A stretch of 64,000 nt of DNA from Galeruca laticollis. Taxonomy: Eukaryota > Arthropoda > Insecta > Coleoptera > Chrysomelidae. This document shows, piece by piece, positions 10,068 through 21,249 of this stretch. The notes below the pieces were generated by a model. That model was not told the DNA's origin. It saw only the letters and a program-made list of their open reading frames with translations, and did no database searches. The translations under genes and the position numbers were made by a program. Positions within the stretch are counted from its first letter, which is position 1. Each line of letters opens with the position of its first letter. The stretch lies in the NCBI GenBank assembly GCA_963921935.1, contig OY998179.1, positions 18,659,114 through 18,723,113 of the forward strand, in the 5' to 3' direction.

Positions 10068-11224
10068 TGAATTATAGAATTTATTTATACGCTTTTTAAA
10101 TAATTGGTTAACAAATTCAGAATTTAACTAACACCAGTCGAATGCCTGATAGTAATGTGTATCATGAAAAAATTAGAAAAATCAAATGAACCAATTAAAA
10201 TGTATGGTCAATTTCACAAATCTTGACATTTTTTAGTTGCCACGTGATATCCTCCATGAGGCACTCTACATATGGTAGAAGTATGTAAAGTTTCTCATGA
10301 CTCACCCTGTAGATTAACGAAAATTTTTTGTTATCTGTACCCTAATAGAATGTCTTCGTCAAACATTATCAGCAATGCCTAGCAACGAACTGTCCAAGCC
10401 AGACGCAGAAGCCAGTTTGGGATAAACAAAATTAGCTCTATGGCTAAAGCCGCTGCAAGCTTGCAAATTTATACCCAATTTGGTTTAGCACTGCTTTAAA
10501 AGTGCGTCAAAAGTGATAAAATAGTATAAAAAAATCTCGTAACGACAGCTAATTATATAAATTAACAAATAAAAATGTTCTTACTTTTATGTTTCGTTCC
10601 ATCGTTTAAAGAAAATTCCAGAAACAAAAATATTAGCAAACATTGTACGTGACGGGTTGCTAGCATTTTAACATATGCTATTATATTAACCACGTGTACG
10701 TAAATTCTAATAACGCGAACAAATACGGATTTATATCAAATATGCAAATAGATAGAGCACGAAATGAAAAATCCATTTTGAGCCTTTATCCATGTTTCGG
10801 GTATTACACAGTATCATTAGTTGAATGGCATGTGTTTCAATGATATAGAACACTTTTCACTGGAAAATGAACCGACCACAGAGTCGAACAAAATTTATAA
10901 CTCCTTCAGGTAGGCTCGACGTCATACTTGATAAAAATGAAATAAAAGTGAGGGCAAACTGTAGATTAATGAGGTATTCCATCGGAAAAAATATAGAGAT
11001 ATGGAAATCGACGAAGCAAAAATATTTTTCGATATTATTTGGTACTATGGTCGTCAATATAAGTTAAAACACAGTTCAGCCCAGTTAGAGATTTTATCTA
11101 CTACTATTTTAGAGAAATGTTAATGTGGTTAATGAGGATTTGCAAGAGCAGTATCGGAAAAGATCGTCGGTATAAATCAAATATTTTATTGTAGGTCGAA
11201 CAGAAGAGCATATGTTATTTAAGG
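10068..11224. other. No recognised gene
   Basis: AT-rich. It includes one 66-codon open frame on each strand at 10857-11067 without recognisable motifs. A small motif near 10306 (actcaccctgta) resembles ends of insect DNA transposons, but no partner end was found. Confidence 0.4.
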
Positions 11225-11810
11225 CTAAAATGAATAGGGTTGGGCTTAATACAGTACCTTGGAGGGCCCGTTTTTTCAATGTCAAATGGTTTGGAAAAAT
11301 TACCGTTTACGTATACTTTGTATAATCAGTTTCTTAGGAAATTTGTTAAAAAGTTTAGGATGTTTCTTTCTCGATTTATTTCTTTTAATTTTTTGGTAAT
11401 AGCGGGCCTCCAAATTTTATCAAACGTACTTTTTATATCAATAATCATTGTTACTACTTCTTGTTGCTTTGCTAAAGCATCAGCGATCTCAGCATACATA
11501 GATACCAAACTGTCAGTCGTACATCCTTGGGATGGAAAACCAGATTGGGATGGATTCAGCAGTTTATTAGTTTCGAAGTACCAGAGAAGCCCTTTGTTTA
11601 CCAGTTTTTCTAGGAGCTTACACATCGTGCAGGTTAATGAAATAGGTCTAAAGGTTTCAGGTTTTTGGGAATCGGCATCATTTTTCATAAATGGTAGTAT
11701 AACAGATTCTTTACATATTTTCGGGAATTTGTGGTTTGTCCATATTTTATTATATAATTCCAAGAATTTTTTAGACTGGATGTAGAAAGGTGTGTTAGGA
11801 AGATGAAAAG
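11225..11810 (-). pseudogene. Non-LTR retrotransposon reverse transcriptase fragment
   Basis: The - strand frame 11763-11326 contains FRPISLTCTMCKLLEKLVN (RT motif 1), NPSQSGFPSQGCTTDSL (motif 2) and TMIIDIKSTFDKIWRPA (motif A, where AFDKVW is usual). After 11326 the reading shifts and the GVPQGTVLSPTLF-type motif B is visible only with indels. Both ends are truncated. Jockey/R1-type by motif style; exact clade not resolved. Confidence 0.7.
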
Positions 11811-12344
11811 AACGAAATTTTTTGAAAGAGAAATTGAATTATAGAAGGGGCATTGAGTGAATTTTAATGCAAAGTATTTAAAGGGGGAGGGTTGAGGTGT
11901 GTTTAAATTCCTGGATAATTTTTTGCTACCTTTTTCAATTTTACCCTAAAGAATGAGGTGTCGGCAGTGGTAGCGTTTTCCACGCTGTATGTGCCCGAGG
12001 TAGCTTATTTTACTCTTCTTGATATTTTCAAAAAGCATTGTCTGCTAGACCAGAGAACGCCCTCTTTTCTCACGTGATCGACTCAAGATATCCTCAACAT
12101 TCGCCTCGAGATCCACATTTCGAAAGCTTAAATTTTGTTGTTGAGTTTTATTTTTAATACCGTACAAAAAACGGAACAGACACAGCATTTTACCATCCTA
12201 TATCGAAATCTTAGCAATATTGTCGTAGCTTGTTCGATCCTGCATCTTATCCAGATTGCATGAATCTTAAGGATTTAAATTGTGTGACTTGTTCGATATT
12301 CTCTTCATTAATATGTATCTTACTGATAATCATAAATTTGGTAT
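11811..12344. other. No recognised gene
   Basis: No motif or long open frame. Confidence 0.4.
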
Positions 12345-12345
12345 G

Positions 12346-12390
<45 letters not shown>
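12345..12390. repeat. (TA)n microsatellite
   Basis: About 46 bases of uninterrupted TA repeat, ending before attttttttccattt. Confidence 0.95.
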
Positions 12391-12395
<5 letters not shown>

Positions 12396-12943
12396 TTTCC
12401 ATTTTTCTTGAGCATCAGGTTAATTCTAAATTCTGTATCAATTTATATTTTTTTATTTGACGTTTTGCTCTCTAATTTGGAGCATTTTCAAAAATTTTAT
12501 ACATTGATGTTAAACCATAAATTGAAAACGATTGGTTTTCCATTGAAAATTATCCATCAAGAACATCACAAGAGTTTTAACAGGAGCATGAAATTAATTA
12601 ACAAAAATCGAGATGAAAACAATTTTCTGACAGTCTAAACATTTAAAATGATCATATCTACAATATCTTGTAGAAATGTAAAAACTTTTAACTAACACAA
12701 CAATTAAAATACAGTCAGAATGAATATTGAAAACGATATACCAAGGGAGAAAGGTATCTATTTCAAAGTTTGTAATTATTGGTTTTTGTCACGAAACAAA
12801 AAGAAGCCAATTCTTCTAATGATATTATTACCAGATTAGATATCGAATATATTTATACAGTGATGATATGAATTGGTGTTGTAAAATAATTTACAGGGTG
12901 ATATATAAATGTTGAAGTCAAGAAATGAAATAACTTAGTTATT
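12391..12943. other. No recognised gene
   Basis: AT-rich, only chance frames. The motif acagggtgatatataaatg at about 12893 resembles an insect DNA-transposon end. Confidence 0.35.
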
Positions 12944-13600
12944 CTACAAAGTTAATAGATAGGTATAGATTTTGCTAAGTCCATCAAGATCAGAATTTTT
13001 GTTTAGACAGTTATTTAAATTTCTATGTCTGTTACACATCTCAAGAAAAAGTCTCTTATTGTAATTTTTCTCCCTTGCAAGTATTTTAGTATTATCAAAA
13101 CTCATAGTATGTTTACCAACAATAACGTGTTCCGCCAAAGAACAATACAACTTTCCAGTATTACAGTCGGCTCTTATGTGAAGTCAGTCTCCCAGATAAA
13201 CATCTAGAAGTCTTGCCTATATAAATTTGATCACAATCGGTACAAGGAATGCTGTAAACTAGATTAGACATCTCTCCTAAGCCCAACCTTGACTTGACCT
13301 TAGTGTAAAGGTTGTTAATCGTGAGTAAATTATAGGTTGCAACCTTAACAGTAGTTGAACCCTTCAGAACTTTAAGCAGGTCAGGTGTTAAACCAGGTAT
13401 GTATGGTAGTGAACCAAAATACAAATCTGTACTGTGGGCTGAATCAGATACAACATCTTTATTTTTAATAAAAATTGTCGGAGTGTTGCTTAAAAATTTG
13501 TTTATCATACTTCGAGGGTATGAGTTTGGAAATAAAATGTTTTTCAATGCAATTAGATCATTATTTAGGAAATCTGGATGAGATAATTTTCTCACCCTAT
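12944..13600 (-). pseudogene. Penelope-like element family 3: RT end and GIY-YIG endonuclease
   Basis: The - strand frame 13595-13161 ends with LGEMSNLVYSIPCTDCDQIY then IGKTSRCLSGRLTSHKS. This is a GIY-YIG start with the CxxC pair and catalytic R region, preceded by a typical Penelope linker (LPYIPGLTPDLLKVL). A frame change at about 13160 leads to CSLAEHVIVGKHTMSFDNTK and KRLFLEMCNRHRNLNNC. Those carry the conserved His pair, the N and the Glu (LE) of the Penelope endonuclease C-terminus. The RT lies beyond 13600 and is lost. The sequence differs from families 1 and 2. Confidence 0.8.
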
Positions 13601-14059
13601 CCCGAAGGGAGAGAATTAAATTTTATTAACAGCTTCTTCAGAAGAAATTCTACAATAATTAGTAATGTACATTTTAAAACCCATTAAAATTAACAATAAA
13701 TAAAAACTTACAGTGAGCAACAGTTGTTTTGCCGATACGGGCACTAGCATCACATTACACACATTAAAAATAGATTAATATAAAATGTTTCTATTCTGCT
13801 GTTTTTTATATATTATAGTAAAAAGTGATAAGAATTCAAAAGTTGTTAATATACAGAGTGACATGTTAAAAATAATTAAAAAGATTACAATAAATATTGC
13901 TCAAATTGTTAGTATCAAGTTTGTAGTTTAGGTTGTTTTCATGTTTCTTGATATAATATATTTCAAGACATCTAGATTATTTCACATAAGTGCAGAACTC
14001 GAAGGAAAAGTTTCAGGAAGTGCCTGCTACTTCAGTGCAACTATTTGCGCGATTTATTA
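13601..14059. other. No recognised gene
   Basis: Nothing recognisable beyond AT-rich sequence. Confidence 0.35.
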
Positions 14060-14340
14060 TTCAATAACGAACCTTCTGTAACATGTTCTAGTCTATCAAT
14101 GTCAAAGCACGAGTTCTCAATAGGTTCCAAGTAAACTGTTTCTTTCAAGAATCTCCAGAAGCAACAATGCAAAGGATTTAGACCTGGCGAAGTGGACTCT
14201 TTCAATCCAACAGTCGGGGAATTTCTGATTTAATAAAGACCTCCATTGTCTACTGTAATGTGCAGGATTACCATCATGTTGGAACCAATAATACAATATA
14301 GTTGCTAATGGAGCTTTATCGAGCAACGGCAATGGTAAAT
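14060..14340 (-). pseudogene. Tc1/mariner-superfamily transposase fragment
   Basis: On the - strand YYWFQHDGNPAHYSRQWRSL contains the second catalytic D (QHDGNPAHY), then NQKFPDCWI. After a frameshift come SPGLNPLHCCFW and LKETVYLEPI, a degraded version of the SPDLTPLDFFLWG...LK..VY block; its catalytic D is replaced. It is the same broad transposase type as the elements at 38.5-39.6 kb and 43.6-44.6 kb but heavily decayed. No ends were found. Confidence 0.65.
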
Positions 14341-15545
14341 TGTCATTTAAAAAATGTTAATACGACGCTGCAGCACTGACATTATCATTATTAACACTTA
14401 TACTTTTAACATATCAAAGTATTCTCGATAAGTATAATAATGTTCCATTTTTGAAAACAAATAACTGTATAAATTTATATTCTGATATGTTATATCTGAA
14501 ACACATTTTTTACCAGCTCAGTCAAACACGATATCTACAATACCACAGGGTATGAAGGTTTAGTTCCTCTTGAACCAAAAAAAAACAATAAGGCAATCCC
14601 CTCTTGTATAATAACAAAAACAAAAGTCAATATTGATACCTATAACAGTTATTTTCCATTAAAATGTTTATGATGATGGTCCATTATTAATTAACTCATT
14701 GAACAATGTATTTATAAAAATTAAATTTAACACTGATTGATCAATCTAACAATAAATTTGTCCAATAAATGGTTGGTTAAAAACTTAACGATCGATGATA
14801 AATCAAAAAGTTTTCGTAAATTAATTATTGAATGGTTACTCACCTTATCCAGTACTGTACTGTCCATAACCGGTTAAAATGTTTCGTGATTTTTTTATAT
14901 TCTTTAACTGACAAATTTCTTTCTTCTCAAAATCAACGCTCAATGTATTCTGAATTAAAGAGCAACTAAACACATCCTCTCTGGACGAAATCCCTCTTAA
15001 TACTCCCTTGTATGAAAAATCTTTCTACCACCGTCAAATCACTTAACATTTTCTCATAAGCGTTTATGCAGAAATCACTAATCAAGCATTCTCCTAAACT
15101 ACTATTCACACTTATATTCTAATTACATTTTTTTTCCTTTTTTTGTTGTATAGTTATTAATTAAAATTCATTCTAAATTATTATTATAATGTGTTTTATA
15201 ATTTATAACTTTTTCTGATATTACACTACTACTACACTGAACCAAAAAAGTGCGGAAATATAAAGAACACGATTGTCATCTCAACAATTTTTTTCGTCCA
15301 AATTGAGCCAACAATTGGAATTGTTAATATTACAAAATTGTAGTTGCTGAATATAAATTCTATAGAAACCTACGCAATATTAACAACATTCATACATTGA
15401 TATAACGAACTGTGTTAATGATATTAACAGATGATTTTGTCAATAATATTAGGTATCTATTATCAAATCTGATGAAACTGTATGATGGTTATAACAAACG
15501 TAAGCGTTATGGCAACGAATTTGATTCGTAATATTAACAATCGTT
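14341..15545. other. No recognised gene
   Basis: AT-rich. Near 15515-15556 is the block aacgaatttgattcgtaatat...acaatcgttgttgttaatat, repeated at 15888-15943 on the other side of the SINE. The host sequence was therefore already repetitive. Confidence 0.4.
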
Positions 15546-15856
15546 GTTGTTAATATGTGGTCTCCGTAGGCTAGTGGAATGGTGCTCTGTCTGCTAACCG
15601 AGAGGCCCCGGGATCAAACCCGGGCCTAGTTAACATCATAATTAATAATTCGGAGAGCCACCTGTCGGAAGGCAATGGCAAACCACCGACAGTATTCTGC
15701 CTAGTACAGCCTCTCAACATAGACGTTCGGATCCGTCGTTAAACTGTAGGTCTCTTCTATCTGGTAACTGGAGAGCACAACACAGGTAGAAGTGAGAGGT
15801 CGTCTACGTCCGATCACGGATATGGCACTTTAAGAAGAAGAAGAAGTTGTTAATAT
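15546..15856. repeat. Target-site duplication flanking the SINE
   Basis: The 11 bases gttgttaatat occur at 15546-15556 and again at 15846-15856, immediately bracketing the SINE. This length is typical of retroposition. Confidence 0.8.
15557..15845 (+). mobile_element. tRNA-derived SINE
   Basis: The 5' part is tRNA-like: an A-box-like TAGGCTAGTGG near 15567 and a B-box-like GGGATCAAACCCG near 15611. The expected 3' acceptor strand is missing, so it is not a functional tRNA gene. The middle contains GGAAGGCAATGGCAAACCACC (about 15669), a core motif shared by SINEs of several animal groups. The 3' end is a short GAA repeat tail. An 11-bp target duplication flanks it. Transcription would be by RNA polymerase III from the two boxes. 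Which autonomous element moved it is not evident. Confidence 0.85.
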
Positions 15857-15949
15857 AATGAACATGTATGAAACCATACGTTGTAATAACGAATTTAATT
15901 CGTAATATCACAACAATCGTTGTTGTTAATATAATGTACATATGTACTA

Positions 15950-16157
15950 ACGTTACAACAATTTCATTTAAAACAGAAAGTAACGTTAGTACAAAATTGT
16001 TGAATGTAAAAACAAAAATACCACCATTAAAGAAATCAGGTATATATAAACTCAAATGTCCAGAATGTAATGCTGTCCATTTGAGTCCCTTAGACCCTTA
16101 GAAATTTTGAAATCCGATACAGTGAACACTTACAGATTAAAACAACCAGATAAATCC
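15950..16157 (+). mobile_element. Penelope-like element family 1 fragment
   Basis: The + strand frame reads TTISFKTESNVSTKLLNVKT and SGIYKLKCPECNAVHL, the linker and GIY-YIG start of family 1. It then shifts frame through EIRYSEH-like sequence and stops near 16157 (aaccagataaatccc). Both ends are truncated. Confidence 0.85.
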
Positions 16158-16330
16158 CGGATATACAGATACTTCAATGGAAATATAGAGAAGTTGAGAT
16201 AGACCACAACGCAGATGGGTGAACAATATCAGAAAAACGGCGAATAGAAACTGGGAACGATTAATGAGAGACAGAAAAAAAATGGAAAGCCATGGAAGAG
16301 GAGTACATATCTGGTCTCTTGCGTCCTTTA
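16158..16330 (+). pseudogene. C-terminal scrap of a non-LTR retrotransposon ORF2
   Basis: The frame from 16191 reads DRPQRRWVNNIRKTANRNW followed by ERLMRDRKKMESHGRG. That is the W..D(I/L)....GR.W...A.DR..W...G block near the end of RTE/L1-like ORF2 proteins of insects. The open frame runs on to 16578, but beyond HGRGVH it is hydrophobic sequence that I do not recognise as part of the family. Confidence 0.65.
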
Positions 16331-16750
16331 CTGTCAGTATTTCTCAGTTCATTTCAATTATCTTTATCTCATTTTTTCTTTGCATTTCTGGATTTATTTT
16401 TCACAATTTGACTTTGTCTATTGTTGGAAGTGATCCTTTTGAAGTTTTTATCTCGTTTTATCTCCAGGGAGGGGTGAAAGAAAGAATAAAAGGGTGTCTT
16501 CTCTTAAAGTCCCAATTAAAAAGAAGTCAAAATATTTCAGGTGTTTTTAGTCTTATACTCCTGTGTATAACTCAGTAATCTGGATTAAAGCAGAACCTTT
16601 TGAGCAGTTTAGCTGAATATTCTAAAGAAGTCAATTTTATTTTAAACTACATGTTTCATTGTGTTAATATTTTTTCTACGCCAATGTCTGTAAACGTCAA
16701 AAATCGCACTGTCAACATTCCTTGTAAATGACATTTAACAATAACATGCA
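16331..16750. other. No recognised gene
   Basis: Contains the hydrophobic 3' part of an open frame ending at 16578, of no recognisable family. Confidence 0.3.
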
Positions 16751-16751
16751 C

Positions 16752-16769
16752 GTTATGAGATCTCATAAC
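16752..16769. repeat. Perfect 18-bp palindrome
   Basis: GTTATGAGATCTCATAAC reads the same on both strands. It lies about 430 bp before the larger palindromic repeat at 17.19 kb. Confidence 0.85.
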
Positions 16770-17180
16770 ATACACGTGCGTTTTGAGAAGAAAACTTAAA
16801 CTTCTTGCTTCAATTAAACTACAATCAAATTTTCATTTACGTAAGACTTTATTTGGTCTATTTACACAAATTTAGTCAATTAAAAAACATAAAAACTTTT
16901 AGCATTAGCGAGATATATTTAAGATTGAAAGAGTGATGCCCCTAAATGTAGGCAACCCATTATGCAATTTCTTTAAAAATAGGACACGTTTTCATGCTAT
17001 GCAAATGAATGTTATGTCATTTATATTGTCGATTTCTTGAACAAAATATAATACAATTATAAATAACCGTTCATCACCATTAAATAATAAAGCACAATCG
17101 ATTTCCAATAATTGTTATTTATTAACAACTATTATAATAAAGTTTAAATGATTACGATGTGTTTTTATTTAATGGAAGAA
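16770..17180. other. No recognised gene
   Basis: AT-rich. The bases ttttttctacgcca near 16672 and gggcgtagaaaaag near 17188 form an inverted pair, so this stretch may be the inside of a non-autonomous element. Confidence 0.35.
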
Positions 17181-17184
17181 AATG

Positions 17185-17325
17185 AATGGGCGTAGAAAAA
17201 GTATAGTACGTTACACGAGTTGTAAGCCCATTACGCACTCATGAAATTTATGCACTCGCCGCTGCGCGTAATGGGTTACTTACAACTCTTGTTACGTAAT
17301 ATACTATTACGCATTTCTCGATTAC
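17185..17325. repeat. Imperfect palindromic (fold-back) repeat
   Basis: The left half, GTACGTTACACGAGTTGTAAG followed by CCCATTACGCACTC, pairs with the right half, GCGTAATGGGTTACTTACAAC followed by TCTTGTTACGTAATATACTA, with a few mismatches and a small loop around aatttatgc. Such palindromes are typical of fold-back MITEs. Confidence 0.75.
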
Positions 17326-18104
17326 CTTTATATATTAATATTTTATAATAGGTTTCCGCTATAAAGAAATCACCTTCTATGTAAACGTTCAACAAATATA
17401 CGTTCGTATATTATATATAAAACATAATTTACTTCTACTTTGCTTGTTTTTGACATTGCAACTTGTTGCTAACATCATTAGTTGTTCGAGAAAGTTGAAA
17501 GCCAGCAGATTGTTTTCCCAAAAGCTAACAAGCTCGAACAACTTTCTGTACGTGTTTTCATTCACGTAGCCACGGAGTATTTTATTTAACTCTGTAAACC
17601 GGTCGCTTTTACGCTGTCGAGATTCTATGCGTATTTAAACAAAAACTTGGCATCGAAACTTGGTTATATAAAACAAAACATGAGTTAGTTATTTTGTTTA
17701 CTCAACAAGCTACAATTTGTATAGTGACGACTTCATTCTATGGAAATTTCTAGTATATAAACAAGCTTTGTTATTTCACAATGAATAAAAATACAGAAAA
17801 TATCTGTCTCAAATTTTTCAGTATATTGTTTGCGAAAGCACTGAAAATATTACATAAGGCTTACGGTGAATAGAATTTAACAAAGGGCTCAGCGAAAGTG
17901 GTAGAGATAACGTCGGAGCTTTAACGTTTTTGGATAGCGCTACGAATATCGGAGATAAATTTGCACGTTATAATATATGACAAGGGTGTAGTTAAAACTA
18001 TATCTCGTATTATAGGATAGTTAGCATTGCAAAACTTGTGAATACTGGACCGTCTAATCTAATTTAACCTCACCAAGCGAAATAATTTTCCTATCTTATT
18101 ATGT
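17326..18104. other. No recognised gene
   Basis: Contains a 10-bp inverted pair GTTGTTCGAG / CTCGAACAAC (near 17481 and 17532) but no gene motif. Confidence 0.35.
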
Positions 18105-18717
18105 ACCGGGTGGTCCAATAAGCGGATCTCTCGGCTATATATCAGCAACAATTCATGTTATAACTTTAGGAGAAAAAATTCATTAGTAAAAGTGGCCGAG
18201 AGAAATCGCAGGAAATGGCTTTCAAGTTTCTAGCTTAACCTGTCAAGAAAAATTTTAAAACCAGTTTTTTGTGAAATATGCCCAATTATACCAAGTGTTA
18301 AATACGTAAACAAGAAAGAGGCCTAAATTCCACACAAATTTGTTTAAGTACTTTTTTTTATTTTTTCAAATAAAGGGCGGGGGAGAGTGGGGAAATGTTT
18401 GTGGATAAATACCTATAACTTTGGTTTGAATCCACCGATTTTAACGAAATAAGTGTCATTAGAAAGAGTTTAGATAAATTACTTGCATCTACTATAAAAC
18501 AATTGGATTTATTTTCAATTGTCATAGGTAGAGGGTACTTTCGAATGAAAAAATTAAAATTTGTTTTTTTTCAAATGTTTAATGGAAACACCAAATTATT
18601 ATAAATTATTATGGAACTGGATTAAATTGGTAACAAAATTGCGGAAATCGCATGTTGATAGCTTTTGTCGAACTCGAGATATAAATAAAAGTAAGTATAG
18701 TATTGACTCACCCTGTA
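18105..18717. mobile_element. Candidate non-autonomous DNA transposon
   Basis: The left end TACCGGGTGGTCCAATA (about 18103) is an imperfect inverted match to the right end, whose reverse complement is TACAGGGTGAGTCAATA (about 18701-18717): 13 of 17 positions agree. TA sits at both outer edges, as for Tc1/mariner-type elements. There is no coding capacity inside. The boundary assignment rests only on these ends. Confidence 0.45.
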
Positions 18718-18764
18718 TAATAACTTTGATGAAAAAAAAAATTATAGCAGAAGAATCTTAGAAT

Positions 18765-18985
18765 TTTATGATATGATAGGAGTTTATTTCGGATGTAACC
18801 AAAATGCCGGAATTGCTTCATGTATATACTCGTATTCTGTACGATATCCTGACAGGAGACGTTATGGCAAAGAAGTATTTAAAAGAAAAGGCAAGAAAGT
18901 TAAGAGAAACTGGTAGTTTTCATCGTCTTTGTTTTAAACGACGTAGTAGAGGTATTGTGGTGGTTACTTAGTAAGTGCCCCTCGT
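18765..18985 (+). pseudogene. N-terminal HTH of a mariner-type transposase (DUF4817-like)
   Basis: In + strand frames: DMIGVYFGCNQNAGIASCIY, SVRYPDRRRYGKEVFKR and, after a shift, KLRETGSFHR. This follows the pattern Y(G)EC..N...A...Y...YP.R..P....F......L.ETGS of the HTH that begins many insect mariner-like transposases. The 44.6-kb transposase starts with the same domain. No catalytic domain follows. Confidence 0.65.
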
Positions 18986-19514
18986 ATATACTTCTTTGAC
19001 CATAGAGCCATTCATCTCTGGGAAATACTTACCTAGTGCACCATTCTTTAGGGTTAAATAAATAATATCGTTTTTAAAACTCACTGGGATAACATATATT
19101 TATAAACTACATATATAAATTACTGACCACAGAATACATACGTTTGTACTATTAAAAACAATAATAGTGAATCCTCCTCAAAGTATTGAACTTATCTATT
19201 TATAGGAAATTATTAAAGCTAACACAGTCACTGCCCCGTATTCTTGACCTTGATGTAGGTCGTGCGAATACGATATTTACAAAACGGACGTGTTTGTTAT
19301 CTATTTTACTGACCGCTATCAATATTTGAAATTATTGTTTACACAAATCTAACAGTCTTTTTTTAATAATGTCTTTTTGGGATCATCACATCATCCCCTC
19401 TTGGAAGAGAAAAATTATCGTCGATAAATTTTCGATACTACCTATAACGTTAATAGTTCTCACTAATTGTTTTGTTTATTAAACACTGTTTGTTTGTTTA
19501 TTGTCACACTTCAC
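18986..19514. other. No coding; possibly 3' non-coding/LTR side of the gypsy element
   Basis: Lies just beyond the end of the gypsy integrase frame. The matching LTR was not identified on the other side, so this is position-based only. Confidence 0.3.
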
Positions 19515-21110
19515 TTATTTACAAATATTTTCGTTATGATATTTATACAACCGATTTTTATGAACGATTTGTTTTTTATTGTTTTGACATGTAATCTCGC
19601 AATTTACTCCTTTTACTTCCGTTATTTTAAACGGACCTAAATAATGTGGATCGAACTTATTTCTTTCCTCATTTCTTAAAATAACTGACTCCCATACCCT
19701 AAAGTTTACGGGTGAAGATTCTTTTTCACTATTATTCACTCTAATTAACTTATTTTTTATTAAAAATTGTTTGCCTGTTTCATTTGCGTACTGTAACTTA
19801 TATTTCAACTCTTTATCATACCTTTCAAGACTGTAACACGGTTCTATTTCTACATTTAAAAATTCTGGTAAGTTGGGTTTTCTACCGTATAATAACTCAA
19901 AAGGAGTGTATCCGTGATACGTGTTTGGTGTTGTATTATAACAATATACAAACATTTTTACAAATTCGCACCAGTTATCTCTAGAATCTTTGATAAAGTT
20001 TCTTATATACTCATAAAACGTTCTGTGTAATCTTTCACAACTGCCTATCGCTTCATGGTGGTATGCCGTTGAAAAATTATGTTTTCTTTTTAAAAGTTCT
20101 TCATTATCTCATCCTTATATTCCGTTCCTTGATCTGTCCTTATCTCTTTCATCAATCCATAGTTTGGTATAAAATTGTCAAATATAGCTTTTGCTATTGT
20201 GGTTGCCTCTTTGTTAATGACCGGTATCATAACCGCGTACTTTGTTAATTCGCATAATATTGTTATACAATAACGATTCCCGTTGTTACTTTCTACAAAA
20301 GGACCTATTGTGTCTATGTAAATGATATCAAGCGGTTTTATAGATGTGTCCGTGATGACAAATTTTTCTTTATGACTAGGTTGTGCTTTATTCACTTGGC
20401 ATTCATGGCAATTCCTTACATACTTCCTTACATCTTTCTCCATGTTTTTCCACCTAAAATTTGCTCTCAGTTTCTTCAGTAATCTACTGCTTCCTACATG
20501 TCCCCCAAACATTGGATCATTGTGATATCCTGCTAGAATCTTTTGGATCTCTTCTTTCTGCTGTATCGTTTTTGGTACTTCGCATATACATACTTGTGTA
20601 TTTTTTAACCTTTTATTCCCTTCTTCTTTAAATTCTTCCATTGTGCACTTTTTGAATATATAATCGTTTGCGTATATCTTCATTCTTTTCACTTCAAATT
20701 TTATCGACAGCTCCTCAAGCTTTTCCAACGTTCGTCCTAGGTCGAAGTTGTGTATTCCGGTAAATAAGGCTTCACTACATTTCAATTTATTTTTGATCCG
20801 ATTGCTCATCCTTAGCGAGATACGGTTATTTTCAAAGTGTGAAATTGGTAATTCATGTGCCTCTAGATTATTTAAAACTTTTATTACTGAAGGTTTTTCT
20901 ATTCGTTCTTCCTTTGTTTCTTCGTTATTCTTTAGATCCTTTCCTGACTGAGCGTTCGTTCTCCTTGCGCGTTTGTGCTCTTGTGATTGCCAAGACATGT
21001 GAATTATTTTTGTATAAATCCTTGAGTTCTTCTATGGATATTCTTGATATACTATCTGCGTAGTTCGCTACACCTTTGTCTTTCAAAATCGTATTCTTCT
21101 AAATCGAGTC
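19515..21110 (-). pseudogene. Ty3/gypsy pol: RNase H end and integrase
   Basis: The - strand begins with NYADSISRISIEELK, the RNase H/integrase linker (ADALSR-like), and HVLAITRAQTRKENE. From 20998 the frame holds the H2C2 zinc finger (HNDPMFGGHVGSSRLLKKL ... CHECQVNK), then the catalytic D in IYIDTIGPF and a second D in IRTDQGTEYKD. A frameshift near 20095 separates this from the rest, which carries the catalytic E in GSCERLHRTF (about 20035), PFELLYGRKPNLP and the chromatin-side motif DPHYLGPFKITEV, ending at 19515. Errantivirus/17.6-like by motif style; no envelope gene seen. The protease and RT are absent: unrelated sequence lies upstream at 21250-21850. Confidence 0.85.
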
Positions 21111-21249
21111 TTATCCTCGTGAGTTTCGAATTTATTTACCTCTTAGTTGATTAAAACTGTTATCGCTGAAAATGTTATTCAAAGTTTTCGGATTACTTTC
21201 GTTATGTTTCTTATATGATGATTTATTTCCAACTGATTCTTCCTTTCTT

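Noticed and set aside
10857..11067. Two overlapping 66-codon frames on opposite strands
   Set aside because: Length expected by chance in this amount of sequence, no motifs, no splice or promoter context.
11240..11785. 181-codon + strand frame with hydrophobic stretches
   Set aside because: The - strand encodes recognisable RT motifs over the same bases; the + frame is its mirror.
12345..12390. CRISPR-like or regulatory array
   Set aside because: Plain TA dinucleotide repeat with no spacers; all direct repeats in the window are microsatellites, transposon ends or satellite units.
15557..15630. A functional tRNA gene
   Set aside because: A and B boxes are present but there is no matching acceptor strand, and the following core, GAA tail and target duplication define a SINE.
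16219..16578. A 119-codon membrane protein gene
   Set aside because: Its first third is the end of a non-LTR ORF2; the hydrophobic rest has no start of its own and no recognised family.
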